The notes below the pieces were generated by a model, which had not been told where the DNA came from, did not search any database, and saw only the letters and a list, made by a program, of their open reading frames with translations. Below are positions 29,040 through 39,649 of a stretch of 64,000 nt of DNA, piece after piece. The DNA is taken from positions 35,397,501 to 35,461,500 of the forward strand of contig NC_080568.1 in assembly GCF_030253575.1 (NCBI RefSeq). Reading direction: 5' to 3'. Position numbers and translations under genes: made by a program. Each line of letters begins with the position of its first letter. The stretch's first letter is position 1. The stretch is from Rhododendron vialii (taxonomy: Eukaryota > Streptophyta > Magnoliopsida > Ericales > Ericaceae).

Positions 29040-29431
29040 TCGCGTTCCTAGACTGTGATGGTAAGGACATTTAACTATGGTTTTAGACGAAAACCAAGAT
29101 TTAAAACCAGAAAAGATCACGCCAAATTATTTTCCATCTCAGTTGTGACCATAAAAGATCACACGTTTTGGTCGTGATTGTTGTTCACATTTAACCATGG
29201 TTTACAAAAAAAACTGAGATAAAAAACCACATAAGATCATGTGGATTTAGTTTTCATCTAGGTTTTTACCAGAAACATTCATGCGTTTCAGCCGGGATTC
29301 TTACTATGTTTCAATCACGGTTTATAATCGTAATAAAAGAGAGTGATTTACGATCTCACCCGTAAAAACCACGGTTTTGGGTGCATGATTGAAGACGTAC
29401 AGTCATGGCTTTAGGTGATATTGTAGTAGTG
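29040..29431 (-). mobile_element. CACTA-type transposon terminus
   Basis: On the minus strand the unit begins CACTACTACAATATCACC, the CACTA end of En/Spm transposons. It is followed by about 390 bp with repeated subterminal motifs (AACCATGG/AACCGTGGTTTT, AGATCACG) in both orientations. No opposite CACTA end or transposase was found, so it is a truncated or decayed copy. Confidence 0.5.
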
Positions 29432-30352
29432 AGCCTAGATCTACGGTACTTTTTTCCGGGTCCAAAAAAACAGAAAGAAGAAAGTGAAAATCTTCTGGTA
29501 AAAAAAAAATCATTAACTAATGTATTCCTATCTAAGTAAAGGTTATACTAGTTCAACTTTGGTTTGTTATTGGTCCTCTACCTTCAACTAAACACAGGCA
29601 GTTGCGTAAAAGCATTTGAGTTATGCAGGAGAATTTTATTTTTTATTTTTTATTTTTTTACGGGGAAACATACAAACACACACAAACATAAGAACATGAC
29701 TTATAACTGCTTGTTGACCTAATGAGATCACTGAACTACGTACACGGTAGATCACAATATTGTGATTCAATCATCTATTGTTGACGGTATTATATGTAGA
29801 AAATTGATGGTGCCCCTTCTAAAAATTAGAACACAAAATCACTTTGAGACGCATTAATGAGTACTCTCCTAAAAATAGTATACGTTCCCATAAGATGATG
29901 CGCATTAGGTTAAACTTTAAGTTCGACTGGGGTAAAATAGAAAAGAACCACACAACAATATGCGTGTCAATTTAAACTGGATCGAGCGGCAAAGCATGGA
30001 TGGTTTGCACATGGCGCATGGAGTGTGAGTCATTGGTGCAAAGCACTAGAAGAGCCTAGCGAGTTTTGATAGTTAATTAGACTCACCAGCTGTGTGCTTA
30101 ATTCCATATAAAAATGTCACTACTCAAACCTTTCCCATCTAAGCTGAGACAAAACCTACAAAAGATTGCCCATGTCAAAATATCTAGGCCCAACCCCAGC
30201 TCATAACCCAAACATACTCCGGCTATGAGCTTGTTCGAGCCCCAGCTACACAAGGCTATATTCATACAACTTTCTTTTGTAGAAGTAAACTATAGTTTCA
30301 ATCTTTTGAAATTTGTATTACTTTAATTACTTCAGAAATAAATAGAGAGTGG

Positions 30353-30768
30353 TGCTATTTGCACCGACCGTTTCCTGCCGACGGTATACCGACAGCCACG
30401 CGCAGCCGTCTCTGGCCACCGGACGGTCGATCTGCGCCGTCCAAAAATTTTTTAAAAAAAAACCGAGGGGCCTAGCGCGAGAATCAACGGCATCCGATGT
30501 GTGTAGGGTGCTTGATCTAAACACCCTACATGAAAAATAGGGTGTTTAGATCAAACACCCTACACACATCGGATGCCTGTATATACATATATACACGAAA
30601 AATAGGGTGTTTAGATCAAGCACCCTACACACATCGGATGCCGTTGATTCCCGCGTTGGGCCCCTTGGTTTTTTTTTTTTTTAAATTTTTGAACGGCTCG
30701 GATCGGCCGTCCGGTGCGCGCGGCCGTCGGTACGATTTCCCTATATTTTTGGTCGGTACATATAGGAT
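30353..30768. mobile_element. Fold-back element with nested hairpins
   Basis: The outer arms pair (GCACCGACC against GGTCGGTAC; CCGGACGGTCGATC against GATCGGCCGTCCGG; AATCAACGGCATCCGATGTG against its inverse near 30640). In the centre a block reading AGGGTGTTTAGATCAA then CACCCTACACACATCGGATG occurs three times, once inverted and twice direct. No coding; the apparent open frames are by-products of the palindrome. Confidence 0.75.
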
Positions 30769-30864
30769 TTTTCATAAATAGACTACAGGTTTTTTTTTTT
30801 ACTACATTATCTTAACGAATTTTTATTGCATGATTACAACACAAAATGCATGGAATATAGTTTA

Positions 30865-31180
30865 GGGATGATGCTATGGTGTCCCCGGTCATTTTGGGGA
30901 CACCGTAATTTTTGGCATAACTTTACCATTAGGAGCATAACTAAAATCAATTACAAACATAACAGAACCCAAACAAGGAATAACCAAGAAATATCCAAAA
31001 AACCAACGTAACTAAACCCAACCAAGACATAACAAATAAGTTATGTCTTGCTATGGTATTGGTTATGCCTTGCTATGGTTCTGTTATGCTTGTAATGAAT
31101 TTTGGTTATACTCATAATGGTTTTGTTATGTCAAAAGTTACGATGTCCCCAAAATGACCGGGGACACCGAAGTCATTCCC
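30865..31180. mobile_element. Fold-back MITE, GGTGTCCCCGGTCATTTTGG arms
   Basis: GGTGTCCCCGGTCATTTTGG on the left has an exact inverse on the right, with weaker ends GGGATGA/TCATTCCC and flanking TA on both sides. The interior has repeated CATAAC/GTTATG motifs that also pair. About 316 bp. Confidence 0.75.
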
Positions 31181-31552
31181 TATAATTTATATAAGTAAAA
31201 TAGGCAAAAAGTATTGAATTTAGTTTTTCTTTCTATTAAAAAAACCATGAACAACCACATTTTCATAAAATAACAAAAGAGTGGCTAAAGTTGTTTTGCA
31301 CATAAAATCACCACCAAGCACCCATATTGGACACCAATTATTTTGGGTTCCCTGCTTTCTTCTAAATTTAAAGTTTGGACTTTAATTTCAGAAGTTTGAC
31401 CACAAAAAGAAGAAAATAAATAACCTATTATAATTGTTATTTGAAATCGTTGCATAGTCACATACTCGTTATCGATGGCACTTTTTCAATGTACGGAATG
31501 AACAATTCTTCATTTATCTCTTATTTGATTGCGCAAATTATTCTCCATATAA

Positions 31553-32400
31553 TTCTTTTTCTTTTTCTTTTTTGTTTGTCAAAATGATAGGATCATGATT
31601 AGAATAGAAGCAAAAACATCAAATAGGGCATCCATCATTTGGAGGGATGGGAGGACAGAAACTACGATAGAGGAATATGTTCCCAAGTACAAGAACGACT
31701 CCCTCTCATAGCACTCTGGGTCAAGCAACGAGCAACACCATTGCCACCATGCCAAACAAATCTCACTGAAGAATCGCTGAAACAGGACCGCAAACGGTAA
31801 AACCCCGGCAACTCTGCTAAACCCCGGCAACTCTGCTATGTTCCTCCGTTTGCCTCTGGATCAACTGAACCGAATCCCCTTTGAATTCAATTCGATCAAA
31901 TCCCAGATCATAAGCAAAAAGGCATCCTTCCCAAGCAGCAATGGCTTCCCCAAGTAAAGGGTCAACCAAGTTTGGAACATGAACCATTCTAGCTGCTCTG
32001 AATCTGCCCCTAGCATCTCAGACAATCACTCCCACACCCCCATGTCTGCTCTGAATCTGCCCCTAGCCCACTGACATCTAGCTAGCAGCAGTTGGATGTA
32101 GATTCGACTTCCACTTAACAGATCGAACAAAATGGGAGTAGAACAGATCTTTTTAAACAGAGTCTCCCTTGTAGGCACTATATCAAGTAGAGCTTTCCAA
32201 ATAAAATTATTTACTTTCCCCACAACCGGAAGAGCGCAGACACTGCTCCAAATACGTTTCATTTGCTCACAGTTGCTGCTCTCTCCTTCCAAAAATCCCA
32301 TTTCTTCGAAGCGAAAGAGCTGTTTCGTACCCCGATTCACGGAATAAATACCATCAGGTGTGTATAATGCCAAATCAGTTTATCACGCATATCATTCATC
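31553..32400 (-). pseudogene. LINE ORF2 3' part (zf-RVT plus RNase H), degraded
   Basis: Minus strand. About 32375-32160 encodes GIYSVNRG..., IWSSVCALPVVGKVNNFIWK and DIVPTRETLFKK, the zinc-knuckle reverse-transcriptase tail of plant LINEs. After a break, 31990-31860 encodes EAIAAWEGCLFAYDLGFDRI and EFKGDSVQLI, and 31760-31620 has WHGGNGVARCLTQSA: the RNase H domain. A 20-bp tandem duplication (ACCCCGGCAACTCTGCT, near 31800-31840) and stops break it. The T-rich tract at 31556-31572 is the minus-strand A-rich tail. Confidence 0.7.
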
Positions 32401-32530
32401 GGGAGTAGGAAACATTGCTCTCAATGACTTTATCCATGCTGAAGTTTTTGTTTTATGAGTAAAGTTGTTCTTGGGGACTGAATGTTACCTTGGTTGTCCT
32501 TTTACTCCTTTTTGGCACCATAGTAAAAAA

Positions 32531-32819
32531 AGGGGAAAGTCTTCAATACACACCCCTTTAAGGTGTGTACCATATGCACCTATTGTGTAGTTCATATTGT
32601 GCCACCTCATAAAAAATTCCTTGTAGGACCAGTCATTCATAACATTTTATTTCGTATCGTAACTTTTATACTAAAAATTCGTAACTTTTTATCAATATGA
32701 TTCGTAACTTTTTAGCAATAGATTCATAACATTTTGAGAATCATAACATTTTAGTGTGTTTTAAAAAGGGTGCATATGATACACACCCAAATAAGGGGTG
32801 TGTATTGTAGCACTTCCCT
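32531..32819. mobile_element. MITE with ACACACCCC terminal repeats
   Basis: Left AGGGGAAAGTCTTCAATACA then CACCCCTTTAAGGTGTG, right inverse CACACCCAAATAAGGGGTGT then GTATTGTAGCACTTCCCT. The interior has four GTAACTTTT/ATAACATTTT units. No target duplication defined. Confidence 0.7.
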
Positions 32820-34976
32820 AGTAGAAGTAGTCAAACACGGTTTCTTCATTTGCGTTTATTGGTTTCAAACATTTGGTACTACCATGTACGAAAATGGTTG
32901 CTCTTCACATATTACAGAAAATATTCCTTCTGTCCTGTTCAACTCCTGCTGAACCTGCGAAAAAATAGAGGTGTACAGTTACTGAATTGGAAGGCAAATA
33001 TTTACATAGAAATACATCTCAAAGAAGCTTAGTTTCACTGGCTTCTTTCCAGTCCTAATGTTATTATTTATTATATTTTGGCCTAGTAACTTTAGTAGTA
33101 ATAGCTAGTAAGTCCAACCCAATTATGTTCTTTGGCAAGTAAGAAAAATAGCAGAGACCATGATGTACACCAAAAATTGACCAAACTTGTCGCATACCTA
33201 TATAGCTTAACTCTGCTAGAGTCTTACATAGCATTGATGTATATAACTTTAAGACCTACACCTTTATAACCTTTATATATCAAAGGAAGGACCAAATTGA
33301 AGGTGAGTACCTCATGGACCTAGTGCTGTCTGAGAAATTATACATGATAATAAAAATTCAAATTCACTATCTTGTATTCTCCAGCTTTATGGTTGATCAG
33401 GAAGTGTCAAAAAAGAGAACTGCCATAACAATGGTGGATATCGTAGTAATACAATGTTGTACTCCCATCGAGCTAGTATCATGGTTAACCCTTGGATGGG
33501 CAACACCTAGATCGCAAATTAAAAAGAGATGAGGACAAAGAATGCTACTTCGAATAATGTGAACTCATCTTTTGTTATCTCGTGTCTACGTATATTTGTC
33601 TATTTTTGCGAAGAATATAGATCACAGTGGGGAACTGGGTTTGATCTCCACTGATAATACATTTGTTAATTATACATTTATACGTAATACATATGAAAAC
33701 AAGTACTATAACAGATATCTACAAATTTATACATAGAATGTGTCAGTTCCTCCTAGGTGATCCCCACTTTTGCTCCTCTATGTGCCTTTCTTTCAACTGC
33801 CATCTCCTTTTTGCTTTGTTCTACAAATTAAAACCTCTCCATTGTATACATTCTATAAGCCATATCCTTCCCTTAAAGCAATTGATTTATTCCTTCTTTT
33901 TTTTGGTTATTCATCCAGACAATGTAATCGGCAGAGGTATTTCCTTTTGTTTACAGATGGAATACAGTTCCACAAAGCACAAAATATGCATATTAAATTT
34001 TGAAGCAGCTTCATAACATACAGAAAATAGTATTAAAATCCCACAACAGTATATCAAAACTACATACTCTAATACAATCTACCTTGTTAACATTGAGCCT
34101 TCCATGATGAACATCATCACTGACCTACACCTGCAATCCGTTCAGTTTCAGATGATGCAGAAAATGCAAGAATACTAAAAAAGAAGAAGAAGATCTTCAT
34201 GCCTAAAAAATCCAACAAAAAAACTGAAGACTAAAAAGCTCCATTGCTTGTACTTATGTATACCTTAAGAACCAAATTTGAGTGTGGAGACAGGGGGAGA
34301 GGAAAAAGATTACCTGTTGGATTTATTTGCCCAAGGGCAATTGGCAAACTACCATGCTGCACAGGAAATTGTAATATACAAACTCATTCATAGGTATCAA
34401 AATACAACACAAAATCACAATCATTATGTTGACAGATTCACCGTAAGAAATTACACTGACTCACCTTTAAGAGGAAAGTACACCGACTCAACTTTGATTC
34501 CTTCGGACTCTCGGAAGCCTAGATGCAGATCCATCTTTCGAGCGTCCTTCTCCCTATTCTCCATATTTTGAAGCATTTAGATTTGTTGTTGCTGTAGTTG
34601 TTCTCACCAAGAACATACCATCAAAATAGAGTTGAAAACAAGGGGAAAACCCTAGAGACAGAGAATAATCAACCAAAACACCACAGCTAGAGTAGCTTCA
34701 AACACACACAACAATGAGGGTCTAGGGAAAACAAATACCACAAAATCCTGAACAAAATCAAAAGGAAAAACCGCACAAACCATAAACTAAAACAAAAAAA
34801 AACAGCGGAAATTCGAAAAACTTAAACCTGGTGGGAAAACATGTCGCCTATTCGGACAAATGGTTCATGGTGTCGATCTCTTTCCTGAGGAGGGAGGGGA
34901 GAATCAAGAGAGAGAGAGAGTCGATCTCTGCCCAGGAGTGGAGAGCCTTGTGGAATCTCGTTTACTGCAATGAAAG
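32820..34976. other. Intergenic region left of the inverted repeat
   Basis: No gene is supported with confidence. On the minus strand a coding-looking stretch at about 34567-34471 starts with ATG and runs to a good donor (CTTAAAG then GTGAGT). A second possible exon lies at 34360-34316 between an acceptor (TTCCTGTGCAG) and a donor (GTAATC). Joined in the obvious way they give a stop almost at once, so these may be UTR exons, a pseudogene or chance. Confidence 0.3.
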
Positions 34977-35815
34977 CAGGAACAGAATGCCACATGAGGT
35001 AAGTAAATACTCAGCCTTTACATAGTGATATTTAACAACAAAATCCGACAACAGGCAAGCTATCCCCCTAAGCGTTTTTTGAAATAGTTCCCCTGTGGGA
35101 TGTGATGGTAGTTATATTGGATGTTAGGTTCATGGCGAGGCAGGGGAATCTTTATTGGCACAATATCATTTCCGTATGTGCGGTCGATTACTAATTTTTT
35201 CTACTAGTAATACACATTCAAGTGTTGATTAGCAAATAAGAACAAGATCAAGCATATGTCTAAATGCTTTCAATTACCAAAGAAACTGCCAAGAAGAAAA
35301 AGAACTGCTAGAATTCATTACAGATTAATCCCAGTTCAAGATTTCTATCATTTCATCTTTCGTAAAACGCGATTTGCACATCTATCGCATGTGCCTAGCT
35401 GGCTACTATGTATACACACAAACATAAACATACTCACGCACACAGAGGGAAGAGAAACCAACAATTACTTTTGGGTGAGTAGAGTAGTAGGTAGTAAGTT
35501 CAGGGATATTGTTTTTTGGCAAGGCTTCACCGAGTTGTTTTTTATTAAGTACTTGCTGATTAGAGTCTCATCCGATGGGGTGGAAAATAGTATCCTGGTG
35601 GGCTGCTGTCTGCCCATGCTTCCCAACTTTACATAGTGATACTTAACTTAGACTTTTTTTGAAATAAAATAAATATCTCTGGTATATATCTTAGCAAATA
35701 ACACAAAATCAACACTACTCCCGTTACCTGTGTGACTAAGACTCTCATTACCGCCTCCCCTCTCTCAGCATTGCTCTCCCTCCCCACTTCTCTTCCTCTC
35801 TCGTTGTAATTCCAA

Positions 35816-36090
35816 ATGGCAATGGATCCTAAGGATTCCTTCAATCTGATGCCATTAATTGAAAACCAAGAAAACACTCCCTTCAATCTGATGCCATTAA
35901 TTGAAAACCAAAAAAACGAAGAAAGTCGGGAAGCATGGGTAGACAGAAGCCCACTAGGTTACTATTTCCACCCATCGGATGAGACTCTAATCGGCAAGTA
36001 CTTAATCAAAAAACAACTCAGTGAAGCCTTACCAAAAAACATCCCTGAACTTACTACCTACTACTCTACTCACCCAAAAGTAATTGTTGG
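35816..36090 (+). pseudogene. NAC-domain first-exon fragment
   Basis: An ATG at 35816 or 35822 opens a frame reading MDPKDSFNLMPLIENQ, with this peptide repeated once by a 42-bp tandem duplication. It continues SPLGYYFHPSDETLIGKYLI and KKQLSEALPKNIPEL, matching the start of a NAC DNA-binding domain (PPGYRFHPTDEELI..YL). Homology stops near THPKV at about 36080, where an intron-like GTAATT begins; the rest of the NAC domain is not in the window. The second half lies in the right arm of the inverted repeat. The left-arm copy keeps the conserved PPGYYF but has two 1-bp insertions that shift the frame. Most likely a broken gene piece; a real first exon with a distant continuation is less likely. 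Confidence 0.55.
35840..35912 (+). repeat. 42-bp tandem duplication in the NAC-like exon
   Basis: TTCAATCTGATGCCATTAAT with TGAAAACCAA is present twice in frame and duplicates the peptide FNLMPLIENQ. Confidence 0.9.
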
Positions 36091-36584
36091 TTTCTCTCCC
36101 TCTGTGTGCGTATGTTTATGTTTGTGTGTATACATAGTAGCCAGTCGGGCACATGCGATGAATGTGCAAATCGTGTTTTACGAAAGATGAAATGATAGAA
36201 ATCTTGAACTGGGATTAATTTGTAATGAATTCTGGCAGTTCTTTTTTCTCCTTGGCAGTTTCTTTGGTTGTTGAAAGCATTTAGACGTATGCTTGTTCTT
36301 ATTTGCTAATCAACACTTGAATGTGTATTACTAGTAGAAAAAATTAGTAATCGACCGCACATACGGAAATGATATTGTGCCAATAAAGATTCCCCTGCCT
36401 CGCCATGAACCTAACATCCAATATAACTACCATCACATCCCACAGGGGAACTATTTCAAAAAACGCTTAGGGGGATAGCTTGCCTGTTGTCGGATTTTGT
36501 TGTTAAATATCACTATGTAAAGGCTGAGTATTTACTTACCTCATGTGGCATTCTGTTCCTACTTGCCTGTTGTCGGATTTGGTC

Positions 36585-36690
36585 CTGCCATCCAGCACTT
36601 TACCTTCCCAATTACTTAGCACCACTGCCACAAAGTCAAAGATTAAATGATTAATAGTTCGGCCGGGATGTAACTTTTTTTCAATTAATA
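36585..36690 (-). pseudogene. LINE RNase H fragment, minus strand
   Basis: The minus strand encodes FDFVAVVLSNWEGKVLDGRT, which resembles the first strands of a LINE RNase H domain (..AVVLRDWEGKVLDG..). It abuts the right end of the inverted repeat and lies head to head with the plus-strand LINE tail that follows. Confidence 0.45.
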
Positions 36691-36699
36691 CTGATATTT

Positions 36700-37053
36700 T
36701 CTTATCTACTACGTATGGTTGGAAAGGAATGTCTACTACGTATGGTTGGAAAGGAATGCCAGGGTGTTTGGTAGGGGTGTGAAGTCCATAAATACATTGA
36801 TTGAGGCTATCACAGCTAGTGTTAGGGTCAGGGTTAGCCAACAAGGAGATATGCTTGAGATGGGGGTTCTCCCTTAAAGTTTTGGGGAGTGATCATGATT
36901 GATTTCTGATGCTAGGCTAGTTGTTTTGTTCTTTCTCTTTGTTTCTTTGTTGCTCCTTCTAGGAGCTTTGGTTTCTCTCATTATGTAAGGACTGAGTCTT
37001 TCTTGTACATTGGGTTTTTGGTGAATAAAATTGACATTAACCAAAAAAAAAAA
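36700..37053 (+). mobile_element. 5'-truncated LINE with A tail
   Basis: The plus strand encodes VWLERNARVFGRGVKS and ends in a stop near 36876. It is followed by a 3' UTR rich in TTGTTC/TTTCTTTG and by AATAAAATTGACATTAACC plus an A run at 37041-37051. WxERNxRxF is a hallmark near the end of plant LINE ORF2. A 27-bp tandem duplication (CTACTACGTATGGTTGGAAA) marks its 5' edge. Confidence 0.65.
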
Positions 37054-37129
37054 TGAAAAAATCATCACGTGTCAATTAGAAAAGAGAGAGGATATGTAAT
37101 TTTAAAGAGACAAACTGGTGGAACAAATA

Positions 37130-37380
37130 ACCACCAATGGTGGTAGTCTAGATGGCAAAGCCTCCTCCTTTCCCAGGAGGGGCAAGACTCGAAGTCAAGT
37201 CTTGTTAGTGCAAGGGACTGAGGAATTTGTGCTCTTGTCATCCTGTACCTATGTAGTGTTGTGGTGACGGCTTGTCCTTGTGGACAGTAGCTATGACTCG
37301 AACCAGACATTTCACAATGGGTAGGGAGCTCCTATGGTTACGCCCTAGGGGGTTGCTACACTGGTTGCCTCCTTCCTTCT
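37130..37380. repeat. Unclassified dispersed-type repeat
   Basis: A GC-richer block with CCTCCTTTCCCAGGAGGGGC (palindromic) and B-box-like GACTCGAAGTCAAG. No ends found; possibly SINE-derived. Confidence 0.25.
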
Positions 37381-37950
37381 TCTTTTTTTTTTGACGATTA
37401 AAAAAATGGTGAAACAAATTGGTTTACGAACTAATAATTTTTTTTATTACTTTTAAGGCTCAACGAGAGTGATGAATGGTTAGTGCAATTTCTTCGGAAA
37501 AGATAGGAAAATTTTTAAAATAGCACTTGACATTTCACACAAATCACGCATAGGCACCTAACCTTTTAATATTATCAAAAAAATATCCGACCTATTTAAA
37601 AACTCATCACTTTTTCACCCGCCATTAACTTTCCATCCAAAAACAGACAGAAATGCTGAAATAGCCTACACCTAGCCATTTGGAGGGAAACCAATCTGCA
37701 TTTTGGGGAGAAAAACACATTACTCTACTGATTTCTCTCGCCAAAACCCACCTGTGGAGCCATGGAGTTCCAATTGTATTCTAACAGCGAAACTTCAGCC
37801 ACATGAAAACACAACCACAAAACAGAACCGTAACTAGTACAGTAATTGGGTTTGACAGTTTCGATCTTTCATGAGTCAATATATATAAATATAAAGTTGC
37901 AGTACGTTCGCGATACTGTAATTCCAAGATGTATTGATTCAGAAAAACCA

Positions 37951-38560
37951 TGCTTTGATACCAACTGTAAATCAATATCTGTATTAAAATTATTTTGCGA
38001 AAAACAGATATAATAGGATCTTGAATTCAACATATCTCAAAAACAATAAATAACGTACCTTTGTTGGCCATCGAGATTAGAAGGAACAGACCTCTTAATT
38101 AGAAACATTTTAATTCTTGGCTCACCTTCTTCCCTCTGTCTCTACTTTTTCTAGAATATCCCAGTACTTTAATTGATGGAAAATCCCAAGATTAAGATGT
38201 GAGTATTCTACCTTTTATAGAGGAGAGAAGAAGGTCCTAGAGATAATTATTAAAAAACACTTAGTCTATCAAGGTCTCTTTTATTATCAAGAGTTTTCCT
38301 TCATTTATAATTCTAATTAGTTATCGTAATGAACTATATCACTTCATTGACTTATCTAATAGTGGAGTCTCATATATACAAAACGTGGAGGCTAGTAGGC
38401 CACACCCATTGGAAAAAAAACTAACATCGGATTGCAAATTGCCACCTCTAAAATTAATCATTGACGAGAGGAGCATGTAAGGAACAATAGAAAAATGAGA
38501 AAATTTAATAATCATCCTAAGTGGGCATATCACGTAAATTTTTATCCTGCCCACTTTTGT
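37951..38560 (-). mobile_element. Possible copia-type LTR with primer site, minus strand
   Basis: On the minus strand TTTACAG is followed by TTGGTATCAAAGCATGG, close to the initiator-Met tRNA primer site next to an LTR end. Upstream on the same strand is a TATA box (CTATAAAAGG, about 38213-38222). No second LTR or coding region was found and the outer end is undefined. Confidence 0.4.
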
Positions 38561-38647
38561 GGGGTTATGCTGACATCCTCTGGATATGTGAGTTACATTT
38601 TTTATTCTTTTATTATCATATAAGTATATAAATATAGGGGTTGAATC

Positions 38648-38961
38648 AGCTAACACTTATTTTTAACACTTCTTATTTTTTTTAAGTGTTAGCAAATGAT
38701 CAGAGCCGTTCAATGTGTTTAAAATATGTTTTTAAGAGTTTATGTAAAAAATCAGCTTTTTTTGATATCGATAAGGCTTTGATCGGTATTTATCCCTAAT
38801 TTTTGACAAGATAAAATGAATGCGTCGATCAAGGCTTTACATATATCAGAATGAGCTAATTTTTTACGGAAGCTCTTTAAAATATGTTTTAAACACATTA
38901 AACGATTCCGATCATTTGCTAAAACTCTAAAAACAGAAAGAGTCAACATAGGTGTTAGCAG
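38648..38961. mobile_element. Fold-back MITE
   Basis: AAGTGTTAGCAAATGATCAG, then GTTCAATGTGTTTAAAATAT is mirrored at the right by ATATGTTTTAAACACATTAA and CGATCATTTGCTAA, with ends AGCTAACAC/GTGTTAGCA. About 314 bp, AT-rich, non-coding. Confidence 0.75.
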
Positions 38962-39649
38962 ATCTGCCTCCATAAATATAGTTTCTTATACTTACTGAGA
39001 TTGCATTAACATTGTTTCCTAACTAGTGGAATTAAAGTAGGGTGGATTCTTCTAAACTTACAAGAAATGAAGTTGTTTTGTCCTTTTTCTTTTTTTTTTT
39101 TTGGAAAATTCTAAAATCAACCCAATAGGCTGACAACAGTAAGTGTGTGAATGTGTATTAAAAGGTATAAATAATACATAAAAATACGTGTTTTTTTGTC
39201 TTCTAGTGTATTTATTCTTAGCCCAAGCAAGACTTTTTTTTTTGCATTTATTAGTTTTGCTCTCAACTTTTGTGAATTATTGATTCGTTTCAACCAGATG
39301 AATTAGAAAAGTAAAAAAAAATTACTTTTATCCAAATATTTTGAAAAATAACCACTTGTTATCTTTAATTAAAAAATTCAAAAAGTGAGACCATTCTTGT
39401 TTTGATATTAAAAAAAAATAATTAGGGAAACAAGATTGATATGGAAACAAGACTAATCTTGTTTCGATATCAACAATTCTCATCGCTTTAATTTTGCAAA
39501 GAAGTAAATAAAAAATAATAATAATAACACCATTTATGTAACGATTTGCACCAATTAACCTGCTAACTCTTAATCTAACCATTTAGTTAAAAGGTTAAAT
39601 TCAAGTTATATGGTCGGAATTCGTTATATATAATTCCTTTTTGTGACTT

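Larger units (their letters stand above)
34977..36560. repeat. Long inverted repeat (arms ~640-654 bp, 291-bp spacer)
   Basis: The left arm 34977-35630 is the reverse complement of the right arm 35922-36560. The outer ~285 bp of each arm (34977-35263 and 36276-36560) show no difference I could find. The inner ~350 bp carry roughly thirty differences, including small indels. The spacer 35631-35921 includes the NAC-like start codon. A transcript crossing the unit would fold into a long, near-perfect double-stranded stem. Confidence 0.92.

Noticed and set aside
30327-30781. Overlapping open frames on both strands with MFRSSTLHTSDA-like peptides
   Set aside because: They arise from the palindromic fold-back element, which repeats the same bases in both orientations.
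33314-33532. Reading frame with KKRTAITMVDIVV, faintly like the end of histone H4
   Set aside because: Only about ten positions resemble H4, nothing else of the fold is present, and the frame has no clear start or splice context. Chance similarity is more likely.
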